A stretch of DNA of 64,000 bases from Halovivax cerinus (GTDB lineage Archaea; Halobacteriota; Halobacteria; Halobacteriales; Natrialbaceae). The first letter of the stretch is position 1; each line of letters opens with the position of its first letter. The position numbers and the translations under genes are program-made. Shown one piece after another: positions 17,442 to 25,849 of the stretch. The notes below the pieces were generated by a model. It made no database searches, was not told the DNA's origin, and worked only from the letters and a program-made list of their open reading frames with translations. Where the stretch lies: assembly GCF_024498195.1 (NCBI RefSeq), contig NZ_CP101824.1, positions 2,976,001 to 3,040,000 of the forward strand, written 5' to 3'.

Positions 17442-17987
17442 ATGAGCACCCAGAAATCCGTCCGCCAACCGGCCGATTCGATCGAGGAGAACAGGCTCCG
17501 ACTGGAGACGGACAAGGCGGAACAGGTGGTCGACGCGCTGAACACGGAACTGGCGAACGCGTACGTTCTCTACCACCAGCTCAAAAAGCACCACTGGGTC
17601 GTCGAAGGCGCCGAGTTCCTTCAGCTACACGAATTTCTCGAAGAGGCGTACGAACATGTCGAGGAAGGGGCCGACGTCATCGCCGAGCGCGCCCAGGCGT
17701 TGGGCGGCGTCCCCGTCTCCGGGCCCGACGCGCAGGCCGAGCGGGCCACCGTCTCCTTCGAGGGTGAGGACGTCTACGACCTGCGGACGATGTTCGAACA
17801 CGATCTGGAGATGTACGGCGACATCATCGAATCCATGCGCGATTCGATCGAACTCGCCGAGAACCTCGGCGACTACGCAACCGGAGAGATACTCCGCGAC
17901 GTCCTGGTGCACGTAGAGGAAGACGGCCATCACTTCGAGCACTTCCTCGAAGACGCGACGCTCGTTGTCGAAGCGGCGACCCACTGA
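17442..17987 (+). CDS. dpsA: DpsA, iron-storing DNA-protection ferritin
   Basis: The 181-residue protein is a Dps-type ferritin with the halobacterial DpsA layout. It oxidises Fe(II) at inter-subunit sites and stores iron in a dodecamer. KKHHWVVEG (residues 48-56) and the following LHEFLEEAYEHVEEGADVI helix carry the ferroxidase histidines and acidic residues; the C-terminal helices (EEDGHHFEHFLEDA) close the four-helix bundle. It converges on a small gene with an iron-type operator, a functionally coherent neighbour. Confidence 0.93.
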   Translation: MSTQKSVRQPADSIEENRLRLETDKAEQVVDALNTELANAYVLYHQLKKHHWVVEGAEFLQLHEFLEEAYEHVEEGADVIAERAQALGGVPVSGPDAQAERATVSFEGEDVYDLRTMFEHDLEMYGDIIESMRDSIELAENLGDYATGEILRDVLVHVEEDGHHFEHFLEDATLVVEAATH

Positions 17988-18077
17988 GATCGAAGGGCGG
18001 TCGGGAACCAGGAGCCGACTTTCCGTTTCGACTTCGGAAAATTCCGTAGACCAGCCTTCCAGCCGGATTCGCCGTGA

Positions 18078-18245
18078 CTACTGGTGAACTGGAACGACGA
18101 TATCGGCGGAGATCCAGCCATCCGTGTTCCCACGTTCGGTGAACACGTGCCGTCCGGGTCTGGTTTCGTGACAGCAAACGATCGTCTCGCCCGGCGACGA
18201 CTCGGTAGCGTCACTCAGTTCCTCGCGTGAATCGGTGGCGTCCAT
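18078..18245 (-). CDS. small acidic protein under a metal-regulator-type operator
   Basis: The 55-residue protein has an acidic N-terminal half and a C-terminal segment, GRHVFTERGNTDGWISADIVVPV, that resembles the conserved end of very short haloarchaeal proteins with a W-I-x-S/A-D motif. I cannot assign a function. ATG 18245 is chosen because a TATA-like box at about 18270-18277 and the palindrome at 18256-18269 sit exactly where an archaeal promoter and repressor site are expected. The gene converges on dpsA, so iron or manganese response is a reasonable inference. Confidence 0.6.
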   Translation of the reverse strand: MDATDSREELSDATESSPGETIVCCHETRPGRHVFTERGNTDGWISADIVVPVHQ

Positions 18246-18255
18246 TCGGATAGTC

Positions 18256-18269
18256 TTAGGCGAGCCTAA
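18256..18269. promoter_or_regulatory. perfect TTAGGC-GA-GCCTAA palindrome (DtxR/SirR/Idr-type operator)
   Basis: Six-base arms TTAGGC and GCCTAA flank a two-base spacer, the consensus reported for DtxR-family iron regulators of haloarchaea. It lies 11-24 bp before ATG 18245 on the minus strand, between TATA and start, where binding would block transcription. I found no second copy in the window. Confidence 0.8.
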
Positions 18270-18348
18270 ACCCATAAGCGTTGCGTTCGCGTGGATCGGA
18301 AATCCCCGACAGACCGTACAGAAGGGGCACAAAACCGATTACCCAGTC

Positions 18349-19329
18349 TCAGGACAGCGAAAGGCCACGAATCTCGACGGAGTCACCCTCCTCGACGCGT
18401 CCGATCACCTGTCCGTCGGTCTCGGCTGCGAGGTCTGTGGCCTGCTCGTCAGGCACCGAGAGGACGAATCCGGTACCCATGTTGAACGTGCGGTGCATCT
18501 CCGCGTCGCTCACGGTGCCTTCCTCCTGGACGAACTCGAAGACGGGCTGGGCCGGGAGCGGATCGTCGACGACGTACCGCCGATCACCCATTCGAAGGAG
18601 GTTCGTCCAGCCGCCACCCGTCACGTGCGCGGCGGCGGAGACGTCGTACTCGCGAACGTACGGGAGGAGATCGGTGTAGATGCGGGTCGGCCGGAGGAGT
18701 TCCTCGCCGATCGTGCGTTCGGGGATCGGCGGGAACGGGTCGGTGTACTCGTGCTCGCGGGTGACGGCTTCGCGGGCGAGCGTGAGACCGTTCGAGTGGA
18801 TCCCGTTCGAGGGGAACCCGACGAGTGCGTCGCCGACGTCGGATTCGCCGTCGAGTACGTCGGTCTTCTCCGCGAGACCGGCGCACGTCCCCGCCAGGTC
18901 GAAGCCGGTCACGACCTCCGGCATGACAGCCGTCTCGCCGCCGAGCAGCGTGAGGTCGGCTCGCTCCAGTCCGACGGCGAGTCCCTCTCCGATCTCGTTC
19001 GTGAGGTCGTCGTCCGGTTCGTCGATCGCCAGGTAATCGACGAACGCGACCGGTTCGACACCCGCCGCGACGAGATCGTTCACGTTCATCGCGATGCAGT
19101 CGATGCCGATAGTGGAGAACTCCTCGATCGCCTCGGCGACCATGAGTTTGGTCCCGACGCCGTCGGTGGCGAGTGCGAGGTATCGATCGCCGATGTCGAG
19201 GAGGCCCGCGTACTCCGTCGTGAGGTCGCTCCCGAACGCCGACAGCAGCGCCGCCGTGGCGTCCTCGCTCGCCTCGATGTCCACCCCCGTTTCCGCGTAA
19301 GTGAGTCCCGTCTCGTCGTGGTCGCTCAT
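18349..19329 (-). CDS. purM: phosphoribosylformylglycinamidine cyclo-ligase (AIR synthase)
   Basis: The 326-residue enzyme closes the imidazole ring in purine synthesis. It has the PurM N-terminal TYAETGVDI, LATDGVGTKL and the glycine-rich DCIAMNVNDL segments, with HVTGGGWTNLLRM in the C-terminal domain. ATG 19329 (MSDHDETGLTYAETG) gives the usual family length; a start 27 bases earlier lacks support. It is monocistronic here, and other purine genes are not adjacent (guaB is 40 kb away). Confidence 0.93.
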   Translation of the reverse strand: MSDHDETGLTYAETGVDIEASEDATAALLSAFGSDLTTEYAGLLDIGDRYLALATDGVGTKLMVAEAIEEFSTIGIDCIAMNVNDLVAAGVEPVAFVDYLAIDEPDDDLTNEIGEGLAVGLERADLTLLGGETAVMPEVVTGFDLAGTCAGLAEKTDVLDGESDVGDALVGFPSNGIHSNGLTLAREAVTREHEYTDPFPPIPERTIGEELLRPTRIYTDLLPYVREYDVSAAAHVTGGGWTNLLRMGDRRYVVDDPLPAQPVFEFVQEEGTVSDAEMHRTFNMGTGFVLSVPDEQATDLAAETDGQVIGRVEEGDSVEIRGLSLS

Positions 19330-19426
19330 ACTGAATCGAGTGACAGGTGACGGCAAAAGACCACCGGTCCGACGCGACGGTGAGGCGGATGGAGTGCGAC
19401 ACTGACGCCGTTCGCGAACCGTCTCG

Positions 19427-20062
19427 TCACACGCCGACGAACATCACGTAGAGGGCCGCGAGCAGGCTGGGAACGAAGACGAGGACGAACACGCTCGTGT
19501 TCCAGCGCTTGACCGTCGTGCCGTCTAACGGCCCCCACGGGAGCATGTTGAACGCGGCGAGGAACAGGTTGATCCAGACCCCGAGTCGACCGATCTCGCC
19601 CACGAGCGGGGGACCGCCAAGCGTCGCCGGCGCCATGTACAGGGCGAAAAACACGGCGGCGAGTGCCTGGTTCGTCAGCGGACCCGCCAGTGCGATCAGT
19701 CCATTCTCGCGGAGCGTGATGCGGCCGCGATGGTGGACGGCCCCCGGCGCGGCGAAGAGAAAGCCCACGAGCGCGCTCATCAGGGCGACGAAGAGCATGC
19801 CGTAGTCCGCTTTGAACTCGGCGACCTGTCCGAACCTGATCGCGACGACCTTGTGTGCGAGTTCGTGGCTCAGAAACCCCACGCCGACCGTGACGAGGCT
19901 GAGGAGCGTCATTCGGACCAGTGCCGCCGGGTCGATCCCTCCGATGGCGCTCCCGCCCGAGAGCAAGATCGCGAACGCGACACTCAACGTGACCCAGGCG
20001 ATCGCGAGATCGATCAGTTCCCGGGAGCTGAACGACAGCGACGACCGTGTCTGGTAGCTCAC
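19427..20062 (-). CDS. M50 (site-2 protease family) membrane metallopeptidase
   Basis: The 211-residue protein starts at GTG 20062 and has about six hydrophobic segments. HELAH at residues 66-70, inside a membrane segment, is the zinc motif of S2P-type intramembrane proteases, and NMLPWGPLDG near residue 165 is the second conserved motif (NxxPxxxxDG) providing the third ligand. It is a short single-domain member without PDZ or CBS domains. It could release membrane-bound factors; no candidate substrate is adjacent. Confidence 0.87.
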   Translation of the reverse strand: MSYQTRSSLSFSSRELIDLAIAWVTLSVAFAILLSGGSAIGGIDPAALVRMTLLSLVTVGVGFLSHELAHKVVAIRFGQVAEFKADYGMLFVALMSALVGFLFAAPGAVHHRGRITLRENGLIALAGPLTNQALAAVFFALYMAPATLGGPPLVGEIGRLGVWINLFLAAFNMLPWGPLDGTTVKRWNTSVFVLVFVPSLLAALYVMFVGV

Positions 20063-20087
20063 GGGACGGCCCTCACGCTCACGGTGC

Positions 20088-21854
20088 TCACGTCACCACC
20101 TCCACGATCGTCTCGAGGCTGGCTCTGGCTCCCGACAGCAGTTCCGCGAGGAGCTCGCCGGCGCCGCCGATGTCCGTCGTGAACCAGGGGAGCACCACGA
20201 GGATGAACAGTCCGGACGCGATCATGCTCCCCACGTTCGTGAGTGCAACGATAACGATCAGACGAAACAGTGCGACGTCCAGCATCTCGTCGAATAGTTC
20301 GCCGAGCGGTCGCTCCGTGTCGTCGAGCAGTTCGTTGAGCACCCGGATGTCGGCGACGTTGACCGGGCGGTGGCGCAGTTCCATGTAGCCGGCGAACCAG
20401 CCCGGTGCGAGCAGCGGATTGATGCTCGTCAGCCAGGCGACGCCGCCGCCGACGGCCGCACTGGAGAGACGTGCCCCCGCGAGCCTGGCCAGTGAGAACG
20501 CGAAGATTCCGTTGATGGCCACCCACGCCAGGAACAGTTGGAGCAGGAGGAGGTTGTCTACGCCGGCCATCAGGAGCAATCCGAAGAACGCGACGAATCC
20601 CACCATCATCAGGTACCCGACGATCTTCGCGATCGAGAAGCCCTTGCCGGACGACGTCCCGGAGATCGATTCGATCGGCGGAAGGTCGTCGGGATGGTCG
20701 AGGTAGTGTTCGATCCCCGCGCGGTGTCCGGCACCGACGACGGCGACCACGGTGTAGCCCTGTTCGCGTAACGCGTGCAATCGGGTCGCGATGAACGCGT
20801 CGCGTTCGTCGATCAGCGCTTCCGCACCGCCAGGGCTGAACCGCCTGAACTCCTCCATCATCGCCGTGACGACGTCACCGTCGGTGAGCTGTTCGATGTC
20901 GAAATCGTCGATATCGTCCGCGGCCTCGTTCGCGGGGGTGAGCAGGCCGCCGAGGACGATCCCGAGCGTGCCACCGACGCCGGCGCCAGCGAGGACACCG
21001 ACGAGCGATCGAATAGTGAGGCCGCCAGCGTTTTCGACGGACGTCGCCGTCAGCGGGCCCACGTACGTCTCGGTCGTAACGATGCCGATCATCACGGCGA
21101 GACCCAGGACGACGCCGACGAGCAGCCTGAGCGAGAATCCCGACAGCAACCCGGTGTCCCCGAGGCTGTCCATCGACGGGACGAACACGAGGCCTACGAG
21201 TACCCCGGCGCCCAGTCCGATCGCGATCGCGCCGACGGATTGCAATATAACCGGGCTCGTGAGCCCGAGCGTGAAGAGATCGACCAGACCGAACCACGGG
21301 GCGAGTCCGATCGCGACGACCAGACCGACGAATGCGCCGAATCCGGCGCCGAGCGTGAGGCCGACCGTCGTGGGTTTCGTCACGCCGAAGGCGAGGCCGC
21401 CGACGAGTTTCGCCTTCTCCCCGACGGAGAGTCTGGCCCAGAAGCGTTGCATCGTCACCTGGATGTCCCGGTCGACCAGGGCGACGCCGAGTCCGTTTCG
21501 CTCGGCGGCGTCGATGGCCGCCTTCATATCGGCTCCCGGTTCGACGTCGAATCGGTCTCCGAGCTGTGATTGAACGTACGAGAGCATCCAGTAGGCCAGA
21601 AACTGAAAAACGGTGTTTCCGGAGAGCAGATCCGTGGCCTCGATGTCTTCGGGCGTCCCGCCTTGCATCTGCCGGTAGCGTCCCTCGTCCAATTCGACGG
21701 CGACGACGTCGGGTTGCATCTCGTCGACCGTCTCCGACACTTCGTCCGCGCTCGACTGCGAGACGTGGGCCGTCCCCACGACCGTGATCTCCCCGCGATC
21801 ACGGTCGGGTGGGTCAGGAGGGCTCGGTACTCGGCCCTCGCGTCCGTCGGTCAT
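20088..21854 (-). CDS. TraB-family membrane protein
   Basis: The 588-residue protein has an N-terminal TraB/PrgY-type domain: VVGTAHVSQSSADEV, VVAVELDEGRY near residue 50, and VALVDRDIQVTMQRFW. A long C-terminal half has about eight to ten hydrophobic segments and a glycine-rich loop. Enterococcal TraB/PrgY proteins inhibit pheromone signals; archaeal and eukaryotic members have an EreA/ChaN-like fold and unknown roles. It is followed 25 bp later by the M50 protease gene, so the two membrane proteins may be co-transcribed. Confidence 0.85.
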   Translation of the reverse strand: MTDGREGRVPSPPDPPDRDRGEITVVGTAHVSQSSADEVSETVDEMQPDVVAVELDEGRYRQMQGGTPEDIEATDLLSGNTVFQFLAYWMLSYVQSQLGDRFDVEPGADMKAAIDAAERNGLGVALVDRDIQVTMQRFWARLSVGEKAKLVGGLAFGVTKPTTVGLTLGAGFGAFVGLVVAIGLAPWFGLVDLFTLGLTSPVILQSVGAIAIGLGAGVLVGLVFVPSMDSLGDTGLLSGFSLRLLVGVVLGLAVMIGIVTTETYVGPLTATSVENAGGLTIRSLVGVLAGAGVGGTLGIVLGGLLTPANEAADDIDDFDIEQLTDGDVVTAMMEEFRRFSPGGAEALIDERDAFIATRLHALREQGYTVVAVVGAGHRAGIEHYLDHPDDLPPIESISGTSSGKGFSIAKIVGYLMMVGFVAFFGLLLMAGVDNLLLLQLFLAWVAINGIFAFSLARLAGARLSSAAVGGGVAWLTSINPLLAPGWFAGYMELRHRPVNVADIRVLNELLDDTERPLGELFDEMLDVALFRLIVIVALTNVGSMIASGLFILVVLPWFTTDIGGAGELLAELLSGARASLETIVEVVT

Positions 21855-22230
21855 TATTCCAGATGAACACGCCGACGACGTTTAGGGGTATCGAAGGGGC
21901 GCGTCAGACCCAGCCGATCCGAAGCGACCCGTGCTCGAGTTCACGTCGCGTACTGCGTACAGTGAGACGTCCGATCAGGCCTCGTCTACCGATACGTCGA
22001 TCGGGTACACCGTCGCTGACGAACCGTCTACCGGTACGTCGAATAGGTACTCGGTCACCGAGGAACCGTCAACTATGTACGCGAGTGGACGCCGGTCCTA
22101 AACTGTTCTTCCCGCCAATCGAGTGGGCCGGATGTTCCAACCTACCGATGTATATTCCAACCGAGTCACTTTCACGCACGCAGGAATCTGATACATCACC
22201 ATTCATTTTACTCGCCGCCAGAGGACCGGT
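21855..22230. other. 376-bp divergent intergenic region
   Basis: This separates the minus-strand TraB gene from the plus-strand thioesterase gene. It contains a 42-bp tandem repeat (21983-22080), a likely TATA for the thioesterase (CATTTTACTC, about 22203-22212) and a likely TATA for TraB (CCTAAACG on the minus strand, about 21880-21888). I see no convincing gene. Confidence 0.6.
21983..22080. repeat. 42-bp degenerate tandem repeat
   Basis: CGTCTACCG begins units at 21983 and 22025, and a decayed third unit (CGTCAACTA) begins at 22067, exactly 42 bp apart each time. Units share the order TACGTCGA..GGTAC..CGTC..GA(C/G)GAAC. It is non-coding as far as I can see. Confidence 0.75.
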
Positions 22231-22677
22231 ATGACCGATCTGATGGAGACGTACATCGAGAATCGAACCCTCGTCCAGCCGAATCACACGAACATGCTGG
22301 GCAAGACCCACGGCGGGAACGTCATGAAGTGGATGGACGAGGTGGGCGCGATGGCCGCGATGCGCTTCTCCGGCGAGACGTGCGTGACGGCCAGGGTCGA
22401 TCGGATGAACTTCGATCTCCCGATCCGGCTCGGCGATTCGGCGCTCGTCACCGCGTACGTCTACGACGCCGGTTCCACGAGCGTCAAGACGCGCGTGACC
22501 GTCGAACGAGAGGACCTCCGGACCGGCGAGAGCGAACGAACCACCGAGTCGTACTTCGTCTACGTCGCGATCGACGAAGACGAGCGTCCGACCGCGGTCC
22601 CGGAACTGACCGTTACGTCGGCGAAGGGCGACCGACTGCGCGAGACGGCCCTCGACGGCGAGGCCAGTCACGAGTGA
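22231..22677 (+). CDS. acyl-CoA thioesterase (YciA/BACH-type hotdog)
   Basis: The 148-residue hotdog-fold protein hydrolyses acyl-CoA thioesters. MLGKTHGGNVMKWMDEVGAMAA (residues 18-39) is the conserved active-site segment with the usual G-G-x-x-M-x-W-x-D pattern, and the following VTARVDRMNF strand is typical. The single-domain length fits the YciA group. A leaderless promoter lies about 25 bp upstream. Substrate range cannot be read from sequence. Confidence 0.88.
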   Translation: MTDLMETYIENRTLVQPNHTNMLGKTHGGNVMKWMDEVGAMAAMRFSGETCVTARVDRMNFDLPIRLGDSALVTAYVYDAGSTSVKTRVTVEREDLRTGESERTTESYFVYVAIDEDERPTAVPELTVTSAKGDRLRETALDGEASHE

Positions 22678-22810
22678 CGTCCGGGATCGACGTGGCACTT
22701 CGAACCGCGATCGGAGGACATCTCGGACGCCAAACCGCGGATCCACCCCGTCGACAGATTCGGGGCGCCCGTGGCGAACGCTTATCGGGAGACCGGGCCA
22801 ACGGACGGGT

Positions 22811-23272
22811 ATGCCCCTCGACGTGGACCCGCCGGCACCGCCGGAACTCGAGTTCGTCGATCCGAACGAGTACGAGGACGCCACCGTCGCCGACGGACCC
22901 GACGTCGACTATCGGCGGGAGGAACTCCAGGGGTTCCTCGAGGATGGAGCCTGGGAGGAGGCCTTCGACCGGTGGCGTGCGGACGCAGACGTAACCGAAC
23001 GCGAATTCGCCATCGCGACCGACCTCGACCTCTTCGCCGCGTTCGATTTCTTCTGGGACGACTTCGCCGACCGTGTCGGCTACCACGCGCCCGGTATTCC
23101 GGAGGACTGGCAGGAGCGTGAGTACCATCCGGAGCTCGACTCCTGGGGGACGGTCTCGTCGATCAACGCCGGCCTCACCGAGCTCGGTCAGCTGGTTTGC
23201 GAACACCTGAAAGACGAGTACATCGACTGGGAGGCCGAGTACGAACCGCCCGAGGATCTACCGGACTTCTAG
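22811..23272 (+). CDS. conserved haloarchaeal hypothetical protein
   Basis: The 153-residue acidic protein is rich in Trp and Asp/Glu, with FDFFWDDFADRVGYHAPGIPEDW in the centre. I do not know the family or any function. GC-rich third positions and the acidic composition argue that it is real. It follows the thioesterase by 133 bp on the same strand and ends 95 bp before the converging methyltransferase. Confidence 0.6.
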   Translation: MPLDVDPPAPPELEFVDPNEYEDATVADGPDVDYRREELQGFLEDGAWEEAFDRWRADADVTEREFAIATDLDLFAAFDFFWDDFADRVGYHAPGIPEDWQEREYHPELDSWGTVSSINAGLTELGQLVCEHLKDEYIDWEAEYEPPEDLPDF

Positions 23273-23289
23273 GTCCGAAATATGTGTTT

Positions 23290-23405
23290 GGTCGTGACCC
23301 CCGACGCACCGGCGCGCCACGAGGAGAACGTCCCGACGCGCGACAATGAGAAACGTCTCGGGACGACTTACCGACGCGCCACGAGGAGGAACGTCTCGGG
23401 ACGTT
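23290..23405. repeat. decayed copies of the methyltransferase gene end
   Basis: The sequence encoding the last residues of the methyltransferase (RPETFLLVARR) is followed on its own 3' side by two degenerate copies of the same 30-35 bp, recognisable as CGCGCCACGAGGAG..AACGTC and CGCGCGACAATGAG.AACGTCTCGGGACG. This is a tandem duplication across the stop codon, now decaying. Confidence 0.65.
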
Positions 23406-23922
23406 CCCGCGAGTCGGCGATCGTGAAGCCGGCGTCGCGCAACTGCTCCCCGGCATCGGCCGCGGAGAACCGTTCGTCCGTCGGTGGCCCGCTCTCGCCG
23501 CGTCCGTCGGCACTCCAGTCGACGGTGACGAGCCGACCGTCGGGACGGATGACGCGGGCGAGTTCCGCGAACGCGTCCTCGCTCGCGTACTCGTGGTGGG
23601 TCATCGTCGAGAAGGCGCCGTCGAGGTCGTCGTCGGCGAAGGGGAGCGAGTCCACGCCAGCGGTCACGAGTTCGACGTTCTCCGGCACGCCCTGGTCGCG
23701 GTACTTCTCGTGCATCGCCGCTTGCACGTCGACGGCGTAGAGCGTCCCGACGAACGGGGCGACGTCGTCGGTGTAGAACCCCGTTCCCGAACCGAGGTCG
23801 GCGACGGTCGAGTCCGACCCGAGCGGGAGTTCCGAGAGGAGTTCCTCGCGAGAACAGTACCGATACCGACCTGGGTCGCGGAGTCCGTCGGCGCGGTCGA
23901 CGGGGAAGGTGTGAAAGCCCAT
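23368..23922 (-). CDS. class I SAM-dependent methyltransferase
   Basis: The 184-residue Rossmann-fold methyltransferase has motif I VADLGSGTGFYTD near residue 42, motif II LYAVDVQAAM, LPFADDDLDGAFSTMTHHEY (motif IV region) and RPDGRLVTVDW. It belongs to the UbiE/Methyltransf_11 type; the substrate is unknown. Its 3' end is duplicated in tandem beyond the stop codon. Confidence 0.85.
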   Translation of the reverse strand: MGFHTFPVDRADGLRDPGRYRYCSREELLSELPLGSDSTVADLGSGTGFYTDDVAPFVGTLYAVDVQAAMHEKYRDQGVPENVELVTAGVDSLPFADDDLDGAFSTMTHHEYASEDAFAELARVIRPDGRLVTVDWSADGRGESGPPTDERFSAADAGEQLRDAGFTIADSRERPETFLLVARR

Positions 23923-24103
23923 CGCGGATCACACCTCTCCGAGTATCTGGGAGCGCGGTCGATCGTGTCGCCTCGTCTGGTTGTCAGGCATCGTACTCAC
24001 GTTCACGGTCCGTGACAGGGCCGCAAAGGTCTTGCTCTGTTTCTCCGTGCGACTCGAATGCCGCTCCGGGTCCCTGGACGTCACGATAGCCTCGCTCGAC
24101 AAC

Positions 24104-24391
24104 TCAGTCGGAATCAGATCTGAGGAATAGCACGAGCAGCAATACAAAGAGGACTGCCGTCGACAGAACTACGTACGGAAACACGTCGACCCACGTCTGG
24201 TACGAGATCGATACAGCGAGCGTGAAAATCGGATCCCAGAAAAACCCCGCGACAAAAAGTGTCGCGGTCGCCGCCATTCCGAGGTACGTTCCTATCGTGC
24301 GAAGCGAACGAATCACTCCGTCGTCTTCCGACTCGACGTCCGTCGAATCGTCCGACGTCGTCTGTCCGTATTCGGTGGCACGGTCACTCAT
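24104..24391 (-). CDS. small membrane protein with two transmembrane segments
   Basis: The 95-residue protein has a polar acidic N-terminus of about 28 residues, then two hydrophobic segments (YLGMAATATLFVAGFFW and VFPYVVLSTAVLFVLLLVLF) and a short charged end. No family is recognised. It lies between the methyltransferase and the DUF4157 cassette region on the same strand, with an AT-rich stretch upstream that could serve as its promoter. Confidence 0.55.
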   Translation of the reverse strand: MSDRATEYGQTTSDDSTDVESEDDGVIRSLRTIGTYLGMAATATLFVAGFFWDPIFTLAVSISYQTWVDVFPYVVLSTAVLFVLLLVLFLRSDSD

Positions 24392-24509
24392 CTTGCTTCA
24401 TCTCGATACTACTAGATTATCGTTCTGTCGGAGGAAAAATTGTAAGCAGACGAGTCGTGACAACCTGTGTCTTCTGTGGGTCTAGGTTTTCCTGGGTTAG
24501 CATCAAGAT

Positions 24510-24656
24510 CGCGCCGCCCAGCTCGCGTGTCGCTTCGCTCCCGCTCACTCAGTCGGCGGTCGGCATGCCGACCGCCCGGCTCGCGTGTCGTCACTGCGTT
24601 CCTCCCGCTCACTCAGTCGGCGGCCCTCACTCCGTTCGCGCCGCCCGCCTGTTGCC
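24510..24656. repeat. GC-rich repeat, two tandem copies, in DUF4157 remnant
   Basis: The pattern CGCCC(G/A)GCTCGCGTGTCG..CCCGCTCACTCAGTCGGCGG occurs at about 24510-24572 and again at 24573-24656, the latter continuing with CCCTCACTCCGTTCGCGCC. The second copy matches the insertion at 26404-26472 in the other truncated cassette. Confidence 0.7.
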
Positions 24657-24832
24657 GAACGTGTGCTAACTCGTGAGCGAGCAGGTGCTGGCCCTCCGGA
24701 CGCTCCGGGGTCGTACTCCCCAGAATTGAACGCGATGTGGTTGCCGACCGTGAACGCGCGGGCGTTGATCTCCTCGCACGCGTTGGCGGCCGTGTGACCC
24801 GTGTGGATCTGCACGTCACCGAAGGAGTCGCC
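24545..24832 (-). pseudogene. third DUF4157 (eCIS core) remnant, frameshifted
   Basis: Reading on the minus strand from 24832, GDSFGDVQIHTG and then CEEINARAFTVGNHIAFNSG match the intact DUF4157 protein at 27.7-28.8 kb almost exactly. One extra C near 24706 shifts the frame after GEYDP; the HLLAHELAHVRQQ zinc-motif segment then continues in another frame and soon ends. There is no N-terminal region and no C-terminal domain. It begins 58 bp beyond the stop of partner B, the same position that the second cassette occupies behind partner A, so it is the scar of a third cassette. Confidence 0.85.
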
Positions 24833-24890
24833 TGTCCAGTTTCCGATCACGTGCGAGCCACCAGTGGGTTCCGGATCATGCAGGTTCTGC

Positions 24891-25847
24891 TCACAGCTGC
24901 ACTTCGAGGCCGAGGTCGGGGAACGCGTAGCCATCGATATCGGCGTCGGAGTAGTGAACGGGTTCGTACGGCGGGCGGTGTTCGTTACGGATCGTCTGCT
25001 GGAAGGTCCCCAGGCCGAGCAGGCGGAGGCTCTCGGGTGGCTCGACACCCATCTCGAGGAAGCGATCCCGGGCCTGACAGAGCAGGTGGTGAACGAGGAG
25101 TACCTGGAACCCCTCGACTGGAAGGTAGTCCTCCCACGGCGGGTCGATCGTCGCCAGTTCGAGGCGGGCGTCGGGCGGCCCACTGACGTCGTCGGCGGGG
25201 CCCTCCTCGACGACGTCGTCCACGGTCTGGTAGACGACGCCGAGGCCGGACGTCTCGTCGATCGAGAGTGTGTCCGCGTCCACGCTGACGTCGGTCACCT
25301 CGTCGAAGTGGTCGCCGATGGCGTGGGCGATAGCCGTCGGCGAGGTCGTCGACTTGACGGGGAGCGCTTCCGCGAGCGCCGACGTCTCCGTCTCGGCCAG
25401 CACCGTCGGGAGGTCGACGTCGAGCACGACGTGCTGCCGGTAGGCGAGCAGTCCGTCGGCGTCCGGGTGGTCGATCACCGGTCGGACCTCGTCCGTGACG
25501 GTGCTGCGGTACTGGTGGTAGTAGTCGCCGAAGGCCACCGCGAATTCGCGGGCCGAGAGCGACGCGACCGCGACGGCGGTGATCACGGCACTCTCGGGGA
25601 GCGCCCACGGTTCGACCGTCGGGTGGCCTCGCTCGTGGAAGACGTGATAGCGAGCGAAGCGGCGCGCCTGGGCCACGTAAACGTTCTCCTCGACCGTTCG
25701 CTTCGAGGGGTCGTCCGGGTAGCCGTCTTGGGAGTGACCTTGAACTGAACCATCGCATCCGACTGCGACAGTGTGTTTTGCCTGATTGTTGTCAGTCACG
25801 CGCACCCCTATGCCCCGATCATCTTCGTCAATAATGTGTCCCTCCAT
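24891..25847 (-). CDS. partner B of DUF4157 cassette (unknown family)
   Basis: The 318-residue protein is a diverged paralogue of the protein at 26632-27669. Shared blocks are MEGHIIDEDD..GVRVTDN at the start, ARYHVFHERGHPT (residues 65-77), SGPPDARLE (222-230), HHLLCQARDRFLEMGVEPPE (253-272) and DADIDGY (301-307); the middle varies. I recognise no known domain. ATG follows the stop of the preceding DUF4157 cassette after only CC (TAA-CC-ATG), so translation would be coupled to a cassette that itself lacks a 5' end. Cognate partner, chaperone or immunity protein are all possible; none is proven. Confidence 0.72.
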   Translation of the reverse strand: MEGHIIDEDDRGIGVRVTDNNQAKHTVAVGCDGSVQGHSQDGYPDDPSKRTVEENVYVAQARRFARYHVFHERGHPTVEPWALPESAVITAVAVASLSAREFAVAFGDYYHQYRSTVTDEVRPVIDHPDADGLLAYRQHVVLDVDLPTVLAETETSALAEALPVKSTTSPTAIAHAIGDHFDEVTDVSVDADTLSIDETSGLGVVYQTVDDVVEEGPADDVSGPPDARLELATIDPPWEDYLPVEGFQVLLVHHLLCQARDRFLEMGVEPPESLRLLGLGTFQQTIRNEHRPPYEPVHYSDADIDGYAFPDLGLEVQL

Positions 25848-25849
25848 GG

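Noticed and set aside
21809..22234. A 141-codon frame over the 42-bp repeat
   Set aside because: It begins inside the TraB gene on the opposite strand, is Arg/Pro-rich and is explained by the in-frame length of the repeat unit (42 bp).
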